NCBI GenBank assembly: GCA_023411175.1
Contig: JAEYPB010000043.1
Coordinates: 1 to 64,000, forward strand
Origin: Bacillota bacterium
Lineage (GTDB): Bacteria > Bacillota > Clostridia > Christensenellales > Aristaeellaceae
Direction: 5' to 3'
DNA length: 64,000 bases
This document shows, piece after piece, positions 16,506 through 25,124 of this stretch. Position numbers and translations under genes: made by a program. Numbering within the stretch: position 1 is the stretch's first letter; every line of letters begins with the position of its first letter. The notes under the pieces are model-generated. The model did not search any database, was not told where the DNA came from, and worked only from the letters and a program-made list of their open reading frames with translations.

Positions 16506-16522
16506 GGCCCAGGGGTGATGAA

Positions 16523-17767
16523 ATGCAGAAGGAACCCATCCGGGAGCGTGCCCGCGCGCTGGGCGCCGTAACGGGCCTGCCGGTTCAGGTGCTGGACGAA
16601 AACGGCCGCGCCGAAGTTCGATTGGGCGGGCCGTGCGAGTATTGCAAGATCTTCAAGCGTTACCTCAAACCCGGCGAGACTTGCGAAAGCCTGCACACGC
16701 TGGCCAGCCGAAGGGCGATGGATCTGGGCGAATCCTACATTTTCACCTGTCACGCAGGCGTCTACCACATCGTGATGCCGCTGGTCTCGGGCCGCGAATT
16801 CATAGGGGCGGTACTCCTGGGCCCGTTTATGCTGGGGACGATGGATTCCTCTCTTCTGCAGGAGGTCGCGGGGCGCTACCAGCTGCCCGTCGACGCGCTC
16901 CTCGACATGTACGATGCGGCCGGCGCGCTCAAATGCCTCTCCACGGAGGAGGCCGGCGCGCTTCTTCGGATGGTGCGCTACCTGTTCTGTCCCTCGGAAG
17001 CCCCCGCGCTGGACGACCGCCGCGGACGGGCGCTGCAGCAGAGCCGCATCAGCGAGTCCATCCAGACCTATAAGGGGTTTCAGGAGGTCGGCCTCGCCTA
17101 TCCTCTGGAAAAGGAACGGGCGCTGGTTCGCCATGTGCGCTCCGGCGACGTCGCCGAAGCCAAGGCACTGCTGAACGACCTGTTGGGTTATGCGCTTTTC
17201 GCCAGCGGCGGCACGCTCGAAGTGGTCAAGGCCTGTACGGCGGAGCTCTGCGCGCTGCTCTCCCGCGCGGCCATCGAGGGCGGCGTGGAAACGCTGGACG
17301 CGCTGGCGATGAACCGCTCGTTTATGCGTTCGCTGTGGCAGGCAGCCACGGTGGAGGACCTGTGCTACCACATGCAGGAGGCCGTGGAGCGCTTCTGCCA
17401 CAGCGCGTTCCCCCCCGCCAATCCCGCGGAGCGGGATGTGATCCAACAGGCGACGCGCTATATCATGATTCACTTCGCGGAGCCGCTGACGCTTCTGGAC
17501 GTCGCGAAGAGCGTACACCTGAGCGAGAGCTATTTTTCATCGATGTTCAAAAAAGGCTGCGGCGCGTCCTTCAGGGAATATCTGAACGCGGTGCGGGTGG
17601 ACGAGGCCAAGCGCCTGCTTGACCTGGGTCAACAATCGGTCACCGAAATCGCGTTGGCCGTGGGTTTCGAGAGCCAGAGCTATTTCTCCAAGGTGTTCCG
17701 ATCGGTGGCGGGCATGACACCCAAGGAGTACCGCATGAAAGTACACTTGAACAAAGCCGATTCCTAG
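16523..17767 (+). CDS. AraC-family regulator with PocR sensory domain
   Basis: A 414-residue transcription regulator. Residues 10-165 match the PocR ligand-binding domain, a PAS-like fold named after the propanediol regulator, with conserved Cys/His positions (GGPCEYCKIF, TFTCHAG-like IFTCHAGVYHIVMPL). The middle is helical. The C-terminal 100 residues hold the two AraC helix-turn-helix motifs (LLDVAKSVHLSESYFSSMFK and ALAVGFESQSYFSKVFR). The ATG at 16523 follows AGGGGTGATG. In other bacteria PocR-AraC proteins sense small alcohols or C1 compounds and control corrinoid methyltransferases or propanediol use, which fits the divergent corrinoid gene. Confidence 0.9.
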   Translation: MQKEPIRERARALGAVTGLPVQVLDENGRAEVRLGGPCEYCKIFKRYLKPGETCESLHTLASRRAMDLGESYIFTCHAGVYHIVMPLVSGREFIGAVLLGPFMLGTMDSSLLQEVAGRYQLPVDALLDMYDAAGALKCLSTEEAGALLRMVRYLFCPSEAPALDDRRGRALQQSRISESIQTYKGFQEVGLAYPLEKERALVRHVRSGDVAEAKALLNDLLGYALFASGGTLEVVKACTAELCALLSRAAIEGGVETLDALAMNRSFMRSLWQAATVEDLCYHMQEAVERFCHSAFPPANPAERDVIQQATRYIMIHFAEPLTLLDVAKSVHLSESYFSSMFKKGCGASFREYLNAVRVDEAKRLLDLGQQSVTEIALAVGFESQSYFSKVFRSVAGMTPKEYRMKVHLNKADS

Positions 17768-18114
17768 CTCGAAGCTATGAATTTTTTCCATTCACGGCGC
17801 GTTTTCGACTCCGAATCCTTGACGGGTTCGGAGCCGGCGTGTTTGCCCTTCCTCCTTACGCGCGGTCCCGGCGCATCCATCCATCCCTAAATGTCCAGCT
17901 AAACCGCCTTAGCACGCGCGGGCGCCTGCCGCTTCCGCTTCCATATATAGATAATGGGCGTCTGTAACGACAGACTCCGACCTCTTTCCCCACACGGAGT
18001 GTCACATGCGTTTCAATCCTGCAAATTTCGCGTTAACATGCATGCTCGTGAATTTTCTCCTTCATTTTTCAGCGACGCGCCTCGATTCAACCCAATGAAA
18101 CCGCATATTCCCGC
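17768..18114. other. Intergenic stretch between the AraC gene and the liv operon
   Basis: About 350 bases with no convincing gene. It holds a hairpin after the regulator (17809-17833), a short GTCTGT-AACG-ACAGAC hairpin near 17960, and an AT-rich segment before the liv promoter. A 62-codon frame at 17954 has no ribosome binding site and runs into the promoter. Confidence 0.6.
17809..17833 (+). terminator. Possible terminator of the PocR-AraC gene
   Basis: CTCCGAATCC pairs with GGGTTCGGAG (one G-T pair), loop TTGAC, 42 bases after the stop. There is only a weak T-rich tail. Confidence 0.45.
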
Positions 18115-18143
18115 TTGCAAATATGCCATATGCGGCGTATAAT
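18115..18143 (+). promoter_or_regulatory. Promoter of the liv operon
   Basis: TTGCAA (18115-18120), a 17-base spacer and a perfect TATAAT (18138-18143), 30 bases before the livK start. TTGCAA recurs immediately before the ribosome binding site. Confidence 0.75.
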
Positions 18144-18172
18144 GATTGCATCACTTGCAAGGAGGGAAACCC

Positions 18173-19327
18173 ATGAAGAAGGTTCTTGCCCTGGTTCTCG
18201 CCCTCATGCTGATTATTCCCGCAGTCGCGCTCGCCGAAGACGTTGTGAAGATCGGCGTATTCGAACCCGTGACCGGTGAAAACGGCGGCGGCGGCTTCCA
18301 GGAAGTTCTGGGCATGCGCTACGCCAACCAGGTCGTCCCCACGGTGGACGTCGGCGGCAAGACCTACAAGGTTGAGCTGGTCGAGGTCGACAACAAGTCC
18401 GACAAAACCGAAGCCGTCACCGCGGCCCAGAGCCTAATCGCCAGCGGCGTTTCCGCGGTGCTCGGTTCTTACGGCTCGGGCGTCTCCATTGCGGCGGGCG
18501 GCATCTTTGCCGACGCGCAGGTTGCGGCCATCGGCGCCTCCTGCACCAACCCGCAGGTCACGCTGGGCAACGACTACTACTTCCGCGTATGCTTCCTGGA
18601 TCCGTTCCAGGGCACGGTGATGGCCAACTATGCCTTCCAGGATGGCGCCAAGACCGCGGCGGTCATCACCCAGCTGGGCGACGACTACTCCTCGGGCCTG
18701 GGCAACTTCTTCCTCAAGGCCTTCAAGGCGTTGGCGGGCGACGCCGCCGTCGTCGCGGATGAGCAGTTCCAGACCAACCAGACCGATTTCAAGGCCATCC
18801 TGACCAACATCAAGGCCGCGAACCCGGACGTCATCTTCGCCCCCTCCTCCATCGCGACGGCCCCGCTGCTCATCAAGCAGGCCCGCGAACTGGGCATCAC
18901 CGCCAAGACCATGGCCGGCGACACCTGGGAGAACGTCACGATCATTGAGAACGCCGGCGAAGCCGCCGAAGGCGTTACGCTGTCCACCTTCTTCGACGAG
19001 GCCGATCCGACTGCGGCGGACTTCGTCAAGGGCTTCAAGGAATACCTGAACGCCAACCCCGAGTCGCTGGAGAAGAACGGCGGCGAAGGCGTGGCGGCCG
19101 TTTCGGCGCTGGGCTATGACGCCTACATGACCGCCATCGCGGCCATCCAGGCGGCGGGCTCCACCGAGTCCCAGGCCATCCGCGACGCGCTTCCGGGCGT
19201 GTCGATCACCGGCGTGACCGGCGCCATCTCCTTTGACGAGAACGGCGACGCCAAGAAGGACATGGCCTACATCAAGACCGTGGACGGCGGCGCCTTCAAG
19301 TTCCTGAAGACCGTCACCATCCAGTAA
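18173..19327 (+). CDS. livK: Branched-chain amino acid binding protein
   Basis: A 384-residue secreted solute-binding protein of the peripla_BP_6 (Leu/Ile/Val) class. The signal peptide MKKVLALVLALMLIIPAVALA is followed by mature EDVVKIGVFEPVTG, the usual first strand with the ligand-loop TGE. VLGSYGSGVSIAAGGIFADA lines the binding pocket. No lipobox Cys is present. The ATG at 18173 follows AAGGAGG by 8 bases; an earlier in-frame Met lies in the promoter. It is first in livKHMGF but is separated from livH by a 290-base structured gap, which should raise its level relative to the membrane parts. Confidence 0.93.
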   Translation: MKKVLALVLALMLIIPAVALAEDVVKIGVFEPVTGENGGGGFQEVLGMRYANQVVPTVDVGGKTYKVELVEVDNKSDKTEAVTAAQSLIASGVSAVLGSYGSGVSIAAGGIFADAQVAAIGASCTNPQVTLGNDYYFRVCFLDPFQGTVMANYAFQDGAKTAAVITQLGDDYSSGLGNFFLKAFKALAGDAAVVADEQFQTNQTDFKAILTNIKAANPDVIFAPSSIATAPLLIKQARELGITAKTMAGDTWENVTIIENAGEAAEGVTLSTFFDEADPTAADFVKGFKEYLNANPESLEKNGGEGVAAVSALGYDAYMTAIAAIQAAGSTESQAIRDALPGVSITGVTGAISFDENGDAKKDMAYIKTVDGGAFKFLKTVTIQ

Positions 19328-19344
19328 ACGGCGGATTCCCTTCA

Positions 19345-19370
19345 CAGGGGCCGATTCCCATCGGCCCCTG
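19345..19370 (+). other. Hairpin after livK (first copy)
   Basis: CAGGGGCCGA-TTCCCA-TCGGCCCCTG, a perfect 10-bp stem 18 bases after the livK stop with no T-run. A near-identical hairpin occurs at 19570-19592 just before livH. Confidence 0.6.
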
Positions 19371-19440
19371 AATCATCGAAAAACCTGCGGTTTAATCGAT
19401 GTGAGGGGAGAACCTTCATGCGCCTGTAATTCTCGCGGCC

Positions 19441-19532
19441 TTCCGGGCGGCGGATTGACCGAAGGAACGGTTTCTGCCACCAATGTTCGCACTGGTGGCA
19501 GAAACCGTTCCCGGCGTACACGCCGCCTGGAA
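19441..19532. repeat. Nested inverted repeat in the livK-livH spacer
   Basis: An inner perfect 19-bp inverted repeat (19464-19482 with 19493-19511, 10-base loop) sits inside an outer 12-bp stem (TTCCGGGCGGCG 19441-19452 with CGCCGCCTGGAA 19521-19532, one G-T pair). Internal loops of 11 and 9 bases separate the two stems. The whole 92 bases could form one long stem in RNA or a cruciform in DNA. No T-run follows. Confidence 0.75.
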
Positions 19533-19617
19533 CGATTGAACCCACGCGGAGACTTAGTTGGCGATCTGGGGGGCCGATTCCCGTCGGCCCCTGTGATCTT
19601 GTAATCGGAGGGGTTCC

Positions 19618-20499
19618 ATGAGCCTGACTACCCTGATGCAGCACCTCCTGACCGGCATTTCGCTGGGCGGCGCCTACGCGCTGATCGCCATCGGCTACAC
19701 GATGGTGTACGGAATCCTGCGGCTTATAAACTTCGCCCACGGCGACATCTTCATGATGGCGGGCTACTTCATGATCTTTGCCATGTCCAGCCTGCCCTGG
19801 CAAGTGTCTATCCCGATCGTAATCCTGTGCACGATTGCTCTGGGTTTTGTCATCGAGCGCGCAGCCTACGCGCCCCTTCGCACCGCGCCCCGGATGTCCA
19901 TCATGATTTCGGCCATCGGCGTATCCTACCTCTTGCAGAACCTGGCCACCTACCTCTTCTCGGCGCTGCCGAAGCCCTATCCGGAGATCCCATTCCTCAA
20001 GCGCATCTTTGAAATCGGCAGCGTTTCAGCGTCGCTGGTCACCTTCGTGACGCCAGTGGTCGCGATCCTTCTGGTCTGGGGCCTGACGCAGCTGATCAAC
20101 CACACGAAGATCGGCATGGCGATGCGCGCCGTCAGCAAGGACTTTGAAACCTCCAAGCTCATGGGCATCAAGATCAACACCGTCATATCGGCCACCTTCG
20201 TGATTGGTTCGGCGCTGGCGGCGGTGGGCTCGATCCTCTACTTCACCGACCGCATGTCGGTCAACCCCTTCAGCGGCACGCTGCCGGGCCTCAAGTGCTT
20301 TGTGGCGGCGGTCCTGGGCGGCATCGGCTCGGTTCCGGGCGCAATGGTGGGCGGGTTTGTGATCGGCATGTTTGAGACGATCCTGGTGGCGGTGGGCGCG
20401 TCCACCTTCTCGGACGCCTTCACGTTCGTGCTCTTGATCGTCATGCTGCTGTTCAGGCCCACCGGCCTCTTCGGCGAAAAGACTACGGATAAGGTGTGA
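19618..20499 (+). CDS. livH: Branched-chain amino acid ABC permease LivH
   Basis: A 293-residue polytopic membrane permease. It opens with the family-typical LLTGISLGGAYALIAIGYTMVYGILRLINFAHGD and has the cytoplasmic coupling loop MRAVSKDFETSKLMGIKINTVI followed by GGIGSVPGAMVGG. About eight hydrophobic helices are visible, as expected. GGAGGGG lies 5 bases before the ATG. With LivM it forms the membrane channel of the importer. Confidence 0.95.
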   Translation: MSLTTLMQHLLTGISLGGAYALIAIGYTMVYGILRLINFAHGDIFMMAGYFMIFAMSSLPWQVSIPIVILCTIALGFVIERAAYAPLRTAPRMSIMISAIGVSYLLQNLATYLFSALPKPYPEIPFLKRIFEIGSVSASLVTFVTPVVAILLVWGLTQLINHTKIGMAMRAVSKDFETSKLMGIKINTVISATFVIGSALAAVGSILYFTDRMSVNPFSGTLPGLKCFVAAVLGGIGSVPGAMVGGFVIGMFETILVAVGASTFSDAFTFVLLIVMLLFRPTGLFGEKTTDKV

Positions 20500-20505
20500 C
20501 GCGAT

Positions 20506-21618
20506 ATGAAAAAGACGACGAAGTGGATTCTATCGCTCATCACAATCGCACTCCTCTCCTACGGGCTTACCCTACTGGAGGAGAACCGGTTCGCGCAGGG
20601 CATGCTGTACTCGGTCATGCAGAAGAGCGCGATTCTGGCCATCGCGGCGGTTTCGATGAATCTTTTGAACGGCTTTACCGGCCTTTTCTCGCTGGGGCAG
20701 GCGGGCTTCATGGCGCTGGGCGCCTATACCACGGCCATCCTGACCATCCCCACCGGGAAGCTGGAGGGCGTGTACTACATGGACGGCATCTCCTCCGGCA
20801 TCCTGGCCTTCCGCACCTTTCTGGACGGCGCCCCCGCCTGGCTGCAGACCGCCTATCCATTCCTGGCGCTCATCGCGGGCGGGCTGGTGGCGGCCGCCTT
20901 CGCCGCCGTCATCGGCATTCCAATCCTGCGGCTCAAGAGCGATTATCTGGCCATCGCGACGCTCGGCTTTTCCGAGATCGTGCGCGCGCTAATCGCAAGC
21001 CCGCAGCTCAACCTCGTGACCAACGGCTCCTATGGCCTGAAGAGCATCCCAAAGCTCGGCTCCATCGTGACCACCTTTATCATCGCGATGGTGTGCGTCG
21101 GGGCGATTGTGCTGCTCATCAAGTCCAGCTACGGCCGTGCGTTCAAGGCCATCCGCGAGGATGAGATCGCCGCCGAGGCGATGGGCATCAACCTTCTGAA
21201 GCACAAGAACCTGGCGTTCGTCATCAGCTCCTTCTTCACGGCGGTATCGGGCGGCATGCTGGCGATGTTCATGCAGTCGATCGACTCCTCCACCTTCAAG
21301 ATCGCGATGACCTACGACATTCTCCTGATCGTGGTCATCGGCGGCATCGGCTCGGTGACGGGCAGCGTACTGTCGGCATTCCTCGTGACCGCCGCCAAGG
21401 AGTGGTGGCTCAGGTTCTTCGATACGCCGCTCACCATCGGCGATTTTCAGGTGCCGCTACTGCGCACCGGCTTTCGGATGGTCGTGTTCTCGGTGCTACT
21501 CATGGCGGTGGTGCTGTTCTACCGCAGGGGGCTGATGGGCACGAACGAATTCTCCTGGGACTTCTTCTGGAAGAAGCGAAGCGCCGGGACGACGGGGGGT
21601 GCGCGGGATGGCAAATAA
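20506..21618 (+). CDS. livM: Branched-chain amino acid ABC permease LivM
   Basis: A 370-residue polytopic permease. Typical segments are LLNGFTGLFSLGQAGFMALGAY, RLKSDYLAIATLGFSEIVR and the coupling loop GRAFKAIREDEIAAEAMGIN, with GGIGSVTGSVLSAF near the C terminus. It starts 6 bases after the livH stop. Its last 11 bases overlap the start of livG, giving translational coupling. Confidence 0.95.
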   Translation: MKKTTKWILSLITIALLSYGLTLLEENRFAQGMLYSVMQKSAILAIAAVSMNLLNGFTGLFSLGQAGFMALGAYTTAILTIPTGKLEGVYYMDGISSGILAFRTFLDGAPAWLQTAYPFLALIAGGLVAAAFAAVIGIPILRLKSDYLAIATLGFSEIVRALIASPQLNLVTNGSYGLKSIPKLGSIVTTFIIAMVCVGAIVLLIKSSYGRAFKAIREDEIAAEAMGINLLKHKNLAFVISSFFTAVSGGMLAMFMQSIDSSTFKIAMTYDILLIVVIGGIGSVTGSVLSAFLVTAAKEWWLRFFDTPLTIGDFQVPLLRTGFRMVVFSVLLMAVVLFYRRGLMGTNEFSWDFFWKKRSAGTTGGARDGK

Positions 21619-22447
21619 CGTATTGCATCTGGACAATGTGACCATGCAGTTCGGCGGCGTGGTCGCCGTCAGCGATCTGTCGCTGGACGTCAACGAAGGC
21701 GAGATCGTGGCCCTCATCGGCCCCAACGGCGCGGGCAAGACGACGGCCTTCAACGTCATCACCGGCGTCTACGCGCCCACCAACGGCCGGGTCGTGCTGC
21801 GCGGACAGACAATCGCGGAAGGCTACCCCACCGGAAAGATGAAAAAGCTCTACGCCGCCGGGCACAACGGCGAGTACACGAAGCTGATTTCGAACACGCC
21901 CGACAGGATCACGATGAAGGGCGTGGCGCGAACCTTCCAGAACATCCGCCTTTTCAAGGACCTGACGGTATTTGAAAACGTGCTGATCGCCAAGCACCTG
22001 CACGTGAAGTCGAATGTGCTCTCCGCCACCTTCAAGCTCAACTGGGCGGAAGAGCGGCGCATGCGGCGCGAGACGCTGGAATTGATCGATTCGCTGGGGC
22101 TGGGCAGCGTCAAGGACGAAAAGAGCTCCTCCCTCCCCTACGGCAAGCAGCGGGTGCTGGAGATCGTCCGCGCTCTGGCCACGAACCCGAGCCTGCTCCT
22201 TCTGGATGAGCCCGCCGCCGGCATGAACCCGCAGGAGACCGACGAGCTTTCGGACTTCATCCGCAAGATCAAGGACCGGTTCGGCCTCACCGTTTTCATG
22301 ATCGAGCACCACATGAACCTGGTCATGGACATCTCCGACCGCATCTACGTGATCGACTTCGGGAAGTACATCGCTTCCGGCACACCCGCCGAGGTGCAGT
22401 TTAACCCGGACGTCATCAAGGCCTACTTGGGGGTGGAAGAAGCATGA
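21608..22447 (+). CDS. livG: Branched-chain amino acid ABC transporter ATPase LivG
   Basis: A 279-residue ABC ATPase. Walker A is GPNGAGKTT, the signature is LPYGKQRVLEIVRAL, and Walker B is LLLLDEPAAGMN. The long insertion between Walker A and Q-loop and the C-terminal FGKYIASGTPAEVQ are standard for LivG. The ATG at 21608 is chosen over an in-frame Met at 21599, because the GGGGGG tract lies 6-12 bases upstream of it. It overlaps livM and is overlapped by livF (ATGA). Confidence 0.95.
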   Translation: MANNVLHLDNVTMQFGGVVAVSDLSLDVNEGEIVALIGPNGAGKTTAFNVITGVYAPTNGRVVLRGQTIAEGYPTGKMKKLYAAGHNGEYTKLISNTPDRITMKGVARTFQNIRLFKDLTVFENVLIAKHLHVKSNVLSATFKLNWAEERRMRRETLELIDSLGLGSVKDEKSSSLPYGKQRVLEIVRALATNPSLLLLDEPAAGMNPQETDELSDFIRKIKDRFGLTVFMIEHHMNLVMDISDRIYVIDFGKYIASGTPAEVQFNPDVIKAYLGVEEA

Positions 22448-23175
22448 GCCTGTTAACCGTCAAGGACCTCAAGGTCAGCTTCGGCGGCATCGAAGCCCTC
22501 AAGGGCATCTCCTTTTCGGTGGAGGAAGGCGCCATCGTCACGCTGATCGGCGCAAACGGCGCGGGCAAATCCACGACCCTGCGGGCCATCAGCGGCCTGG
22601 TGCGTCCGTCCGCCGGGACGATTACTTACGCCGGTGAGTCCATCGGCGGCATGGACACCCAGAAAATCGTCGAGAAGGGCATCGCGCTGGTGCCGGAGGG
22701 GCGCCGCGTATTCCCGAACCTGACGGTGCTGGAGAACCTTCGGATCGGCGCGTACATGCGCACCGACAAGGCCGGCATCGAATCGGACATTGAGCACGTC
22801 TACCACCTGTTCCCGCGCCTCAAGGAGCGGCACTGGCAGCTGGCGGGCACCCTCTCCGGCGGCGAGCAGCAGATGCTGGCGGTCGGCAGGGGCCTCATGT
22901 CCAAGCCCAGGATCCTCATGATGGACGAGCCCTCGCTGGGCCTCGCGCCGATGGTCGTCCGGGACATCTTCTCGATCATCAGAACCCTCAACGCAGAGGG
23001 CATCACGATCCTCCTGATCGAGCAGAACGCAAACGCCGCGCTTCGCGCCGCGAGGACCGGGTACGTTCTGGAGACCGGGCGCATCACCCTCTCCGGCACC
23101 GGGCAGGAACTGCTCGAAAACGCGCAGGTGCGCGAGGCGTACCTGGGCAAGACCCGCGAGGGCGCCAACGGCTAG
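22444..23175 (+). CDS. livF: Branched-chain amino acid ABC transporter ATPase LivF
   Basis: A 243-residue ABC ATPase, partner of LivG. It has Walker A GANGAGKST, signature LSGGEQQMLAVGRGL, Walker B ILMMDEPSLGLAP and the LivF-typical EGRRVFPNLTVLENL segment. It starts inside the last codons of livG and closes the operon. Confidence 0.95.
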   Translation: MSLLTVKDLKVSFGGIEALKGISFSVEEGAIVTLIGANGAGKSTTLRAISGLVRPSAGTITYAGESIGGMDTQKIVEKGIALVPEGRRVFPNLTVLENLRIGAYMRTDKAGIESDIEHVYHLFPRLKERHWQLAGTLSGGEQQMLAVGRGLMSKPRILMMDEPSLGLAPMVVRDIFSIIRTLNAEGITILLIEQNANAALRAARTGYVLETGRITLSGTGQELLENAQVREAYLGKTREGANG

Positions 23176-23188
23176 CTCATAAAAACAA

Positions 23189-23233
23189 GAAAAGCATAGG
23201 CGAGACGCTTGTCCGCCTGTGCTTTTCCTTTTT
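23189..23233. terminator. Bidirectional terminator between livF and the ABC exporter
   Basis: GAAAAGCATAGGCG pairs with CGCCTGTGCTTTTC (one mismatch) and is followed by CTTTTT on the plus strand; the minus strand also ends in TTGTTTTT. It lies between convergent operons. Confidence 0.8.
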
Positions 23234-23252
23234 CGGACGTCAGGGCGTCGAA

Positions 23253-25124
23253 TCACCCTTGACGATTCTCCTCCTCTAGCAGAACCTCTTGCGCTTCCAT
23301 TGCCATGCCCATCTGGCTGACCACCATTTCATAATAGCGCCCCTTTGCCGCCATCAGCGCCTCGTGATTGCCGCGCTCAACAATTCGGCCGCCGGAGAGC
23401 ACCAGGATCTGATCCGCATCGCGGATGGTGGACAGGCGGTGGGCGATCAAAAAGGACGTGCGCCCGGCCTTCAGCCCCAGCATCGCCCGCTGGATGTCCT
23501 TCTCGGTCTTGGTATCGACGGAAGAGGTGGCCTCGTCCAGGATCAGGATGCGGCTCTCCGACAATACCGCCCGGGCGATGGCGAGGAGCTGCCGCTGCCC
23601 TTCGCTGAGGGAGTCGGCCTTTCCGGTCAATTCGGTCTGATAGCCCCTCGGTAGCCGCTCGATGAAGCCGTGGGCGCGGGCCAGCTTCGCGGCCTCGATC
23701 ACGTCCGAGTCCGGCGCGCCGGGGCGGGCATAGCGGATGTTGTCCATGATGGTGCCGGTAAAAAGGCATGTGTCCTGCAATACCACCGAGAATACGCGGC
23801 GAAGGCTTTCCCGCGTCACGCGCCGGATGTCCTGATTGTCGATTTCGATTCGGCCGGAATCCGGGTCGTAAAACCGGGTCAAGAGGTTCACGATCGTGGT
23901 CTTTCCGGAGCCTGTCTCCCCCACCAGCGCACAGGTCTGCCCTGCGGGGACGTCGAACGACACGCGCTCCAGCACCGGTTTGACGCCGTCGTAGGAAAAG
24001 CTCACATCCTCAAACCGCACGCCGCCGCCGCGGGCGTCCATCTCCGCCGCGCCGGGCGCGTCCGGCGCTTCCTCTTCCTCGTCCATCACTTCGAACACCC
24101 GCTCCGCGCCGGCCAGCGCAGACTGTAGGTTCGCGAATAGCCCGGCCACCGCGCTCAACGGCCGCGAGAACTGCTTGGAGTAGCTGAGAAAACTGACCAC
24201 CGCGCCGATGGACAGCCCCGCCGTGATCGAAAGCCATCCGCCCGCGATGGACACCAGCGCGAAGGTGAGGTTTCCGATCACGTTGACCAGCGGCATCATG
24301 AGGCCCGCCCAGATCTGCGCGCGGTATGCACTCTCAAGGAACTTCCCATTGATGTCGTCGAGCGCCTCGAGCACCGCCCGCTGCCGGGAAAACGCCTTGA
24401 CCAGCCGAAGGCCTGTGATCGTCTCCTCCACCACACCGTTCATCGCCCCCAGCGCGCGCTGCTGTGCAAGAAAATGTGCGCGGCTCTTCTTCGCGATCAG
24501 CCGCATGAGCAGCGCCACCAGCGGCACCGACAGAAGCGTAACCCCCGTCAGCGGCAGGCTCATGGACAGCATCACCGCAAGAGACCCCGCAAGCGACAGC
24601 ACGCTCGACAGAATCTGCGTGGTGGACTGGGCGATGGTGGACGAGATGTTGTCCACGTCGCTTGACAGGCGGCTCATCGTGTCGCCGTGGGGGCGGGTGT
24701 CGAAGAACCGGAGGGGCAGGCGCTGCAGCTTCCCAAAGAACGCTTCGCGAAGGCCCCGCACCAGCCGCTGGGACGCCCGGAGCATCATTAGGTCGCAGGC
24801 GGAGCCGGAAAGATAATTCGCGATGGTCAGAAGCACGATGGCTGTCAGACAGCTTCTAAAAAGATCCCCATCCAGCCGCTCCCCGGCAAAGGCATTGAAG
24901 GCGCGGCCCGTCCAGTAGGGAATCAGCACCTGCAGCGCCGCCGAAGCGACGGTGAGAAGTGCGACCGCGACCAGCATGGCCTTCTGCTCCCGGTACAGCG
25001 CCGCCACGCGCATCAGCGTGCCGCGCTGGTCCCGCGCCTTCTCGCGCGGCGCAAACCGCGCGGCCATGCTGCTAAATCCACGGCCGATCTGGGGATCCTT
25101 GCCAGACGGCTGCCGCTGGCTCAT
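23253..25124 (-). CDS. ABC exporter half-transporter with canonical ATPase site
   Basis: A 623-residue multidrug/lipid-type exporter. A 50-residue cytosolic N-terminal extension precedes six membrane helices (residues 55-340), and the C-terminal ABC domain has Walker A GETGSGKTT, signature LSEGQRQLLAIARAV and Walker B with catalytic Glu (ILILDEATSSVD). Its start overlaps the stop of the partner gene by 4 bases. With that partner it should form a heterodimer of the MdlAB/BmrCD/TM287-288 class. The exported compound is unknown. Confidence 0.92.
   Translation of the reverse strand: MSQRQPSGKDPQIGRGFSSMAARFAPREKARDQRGTLMRVAALYREQKAMLVAVALLTVASAALQVLIPYWTGRAFNAFAGERLDGDLFRSCLTAIVLLTIANYLSGSACDLMMLRASQRLVRGLREAFFGKLQRLPLRFFDTRPHGDTMSRLSSDVDNISSTIAQSTTQILSSVLSLAGSLAVMLSMSLPLTGVTLLSVPLVALLMRLIAKKSRAHFLAQQRALGAMNGVVEETITGLRLVKAFSRQRAVLEALDDINGKFLESAYRAQIWAGLMMPLVNVIGNLTFALVSIAGGWLSITAGLSIGAVVSFLSYSKQFSRPLSAVAGLFANLQSALAGAERVFEVMDEEEEAPDAPGAAEMDARGGGVRFEDVSFSYDGVKPVLERVSFDVPAGQTCALVGETGSGKTTIVNLLTRFYDPDSGRIEIDNQDIRRVTRESLRRVFSVVLQDTCLFTGTIMDNIRYARPGAPDSDVIEAAKLARAHGFIERLPRGYQTELTGKADSLSEGQRQLLAIARAVLSESRILILDEATSSVDTKTEKDIQRAMLGLKAGRTSFLIAHRLSTIRDADQILVLSGGRIVERGNHEALMAAKGRYYEMVVSQMGMAMEAQEVLLEEENRQG

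Noticed and set aside
17954..18142. 62-codon frame upstream of livK
   Set aside because: No ribosome binding site, no domain, and it overlaps the liv promoter.
19418..19429. Four-codon frame ATG CGC CTG TAA after a good Shine-Dalgarno in the livK-livH gap
   Set aside because: Too short to claim as a gene; kept only as part of the leader-duplication observation.
19441..19532. Insertion sequence end or transposon in the liv spacer
   Set aside because: No transposase frame and no target-site duplication could be identified; only the inverted repeats are visible.
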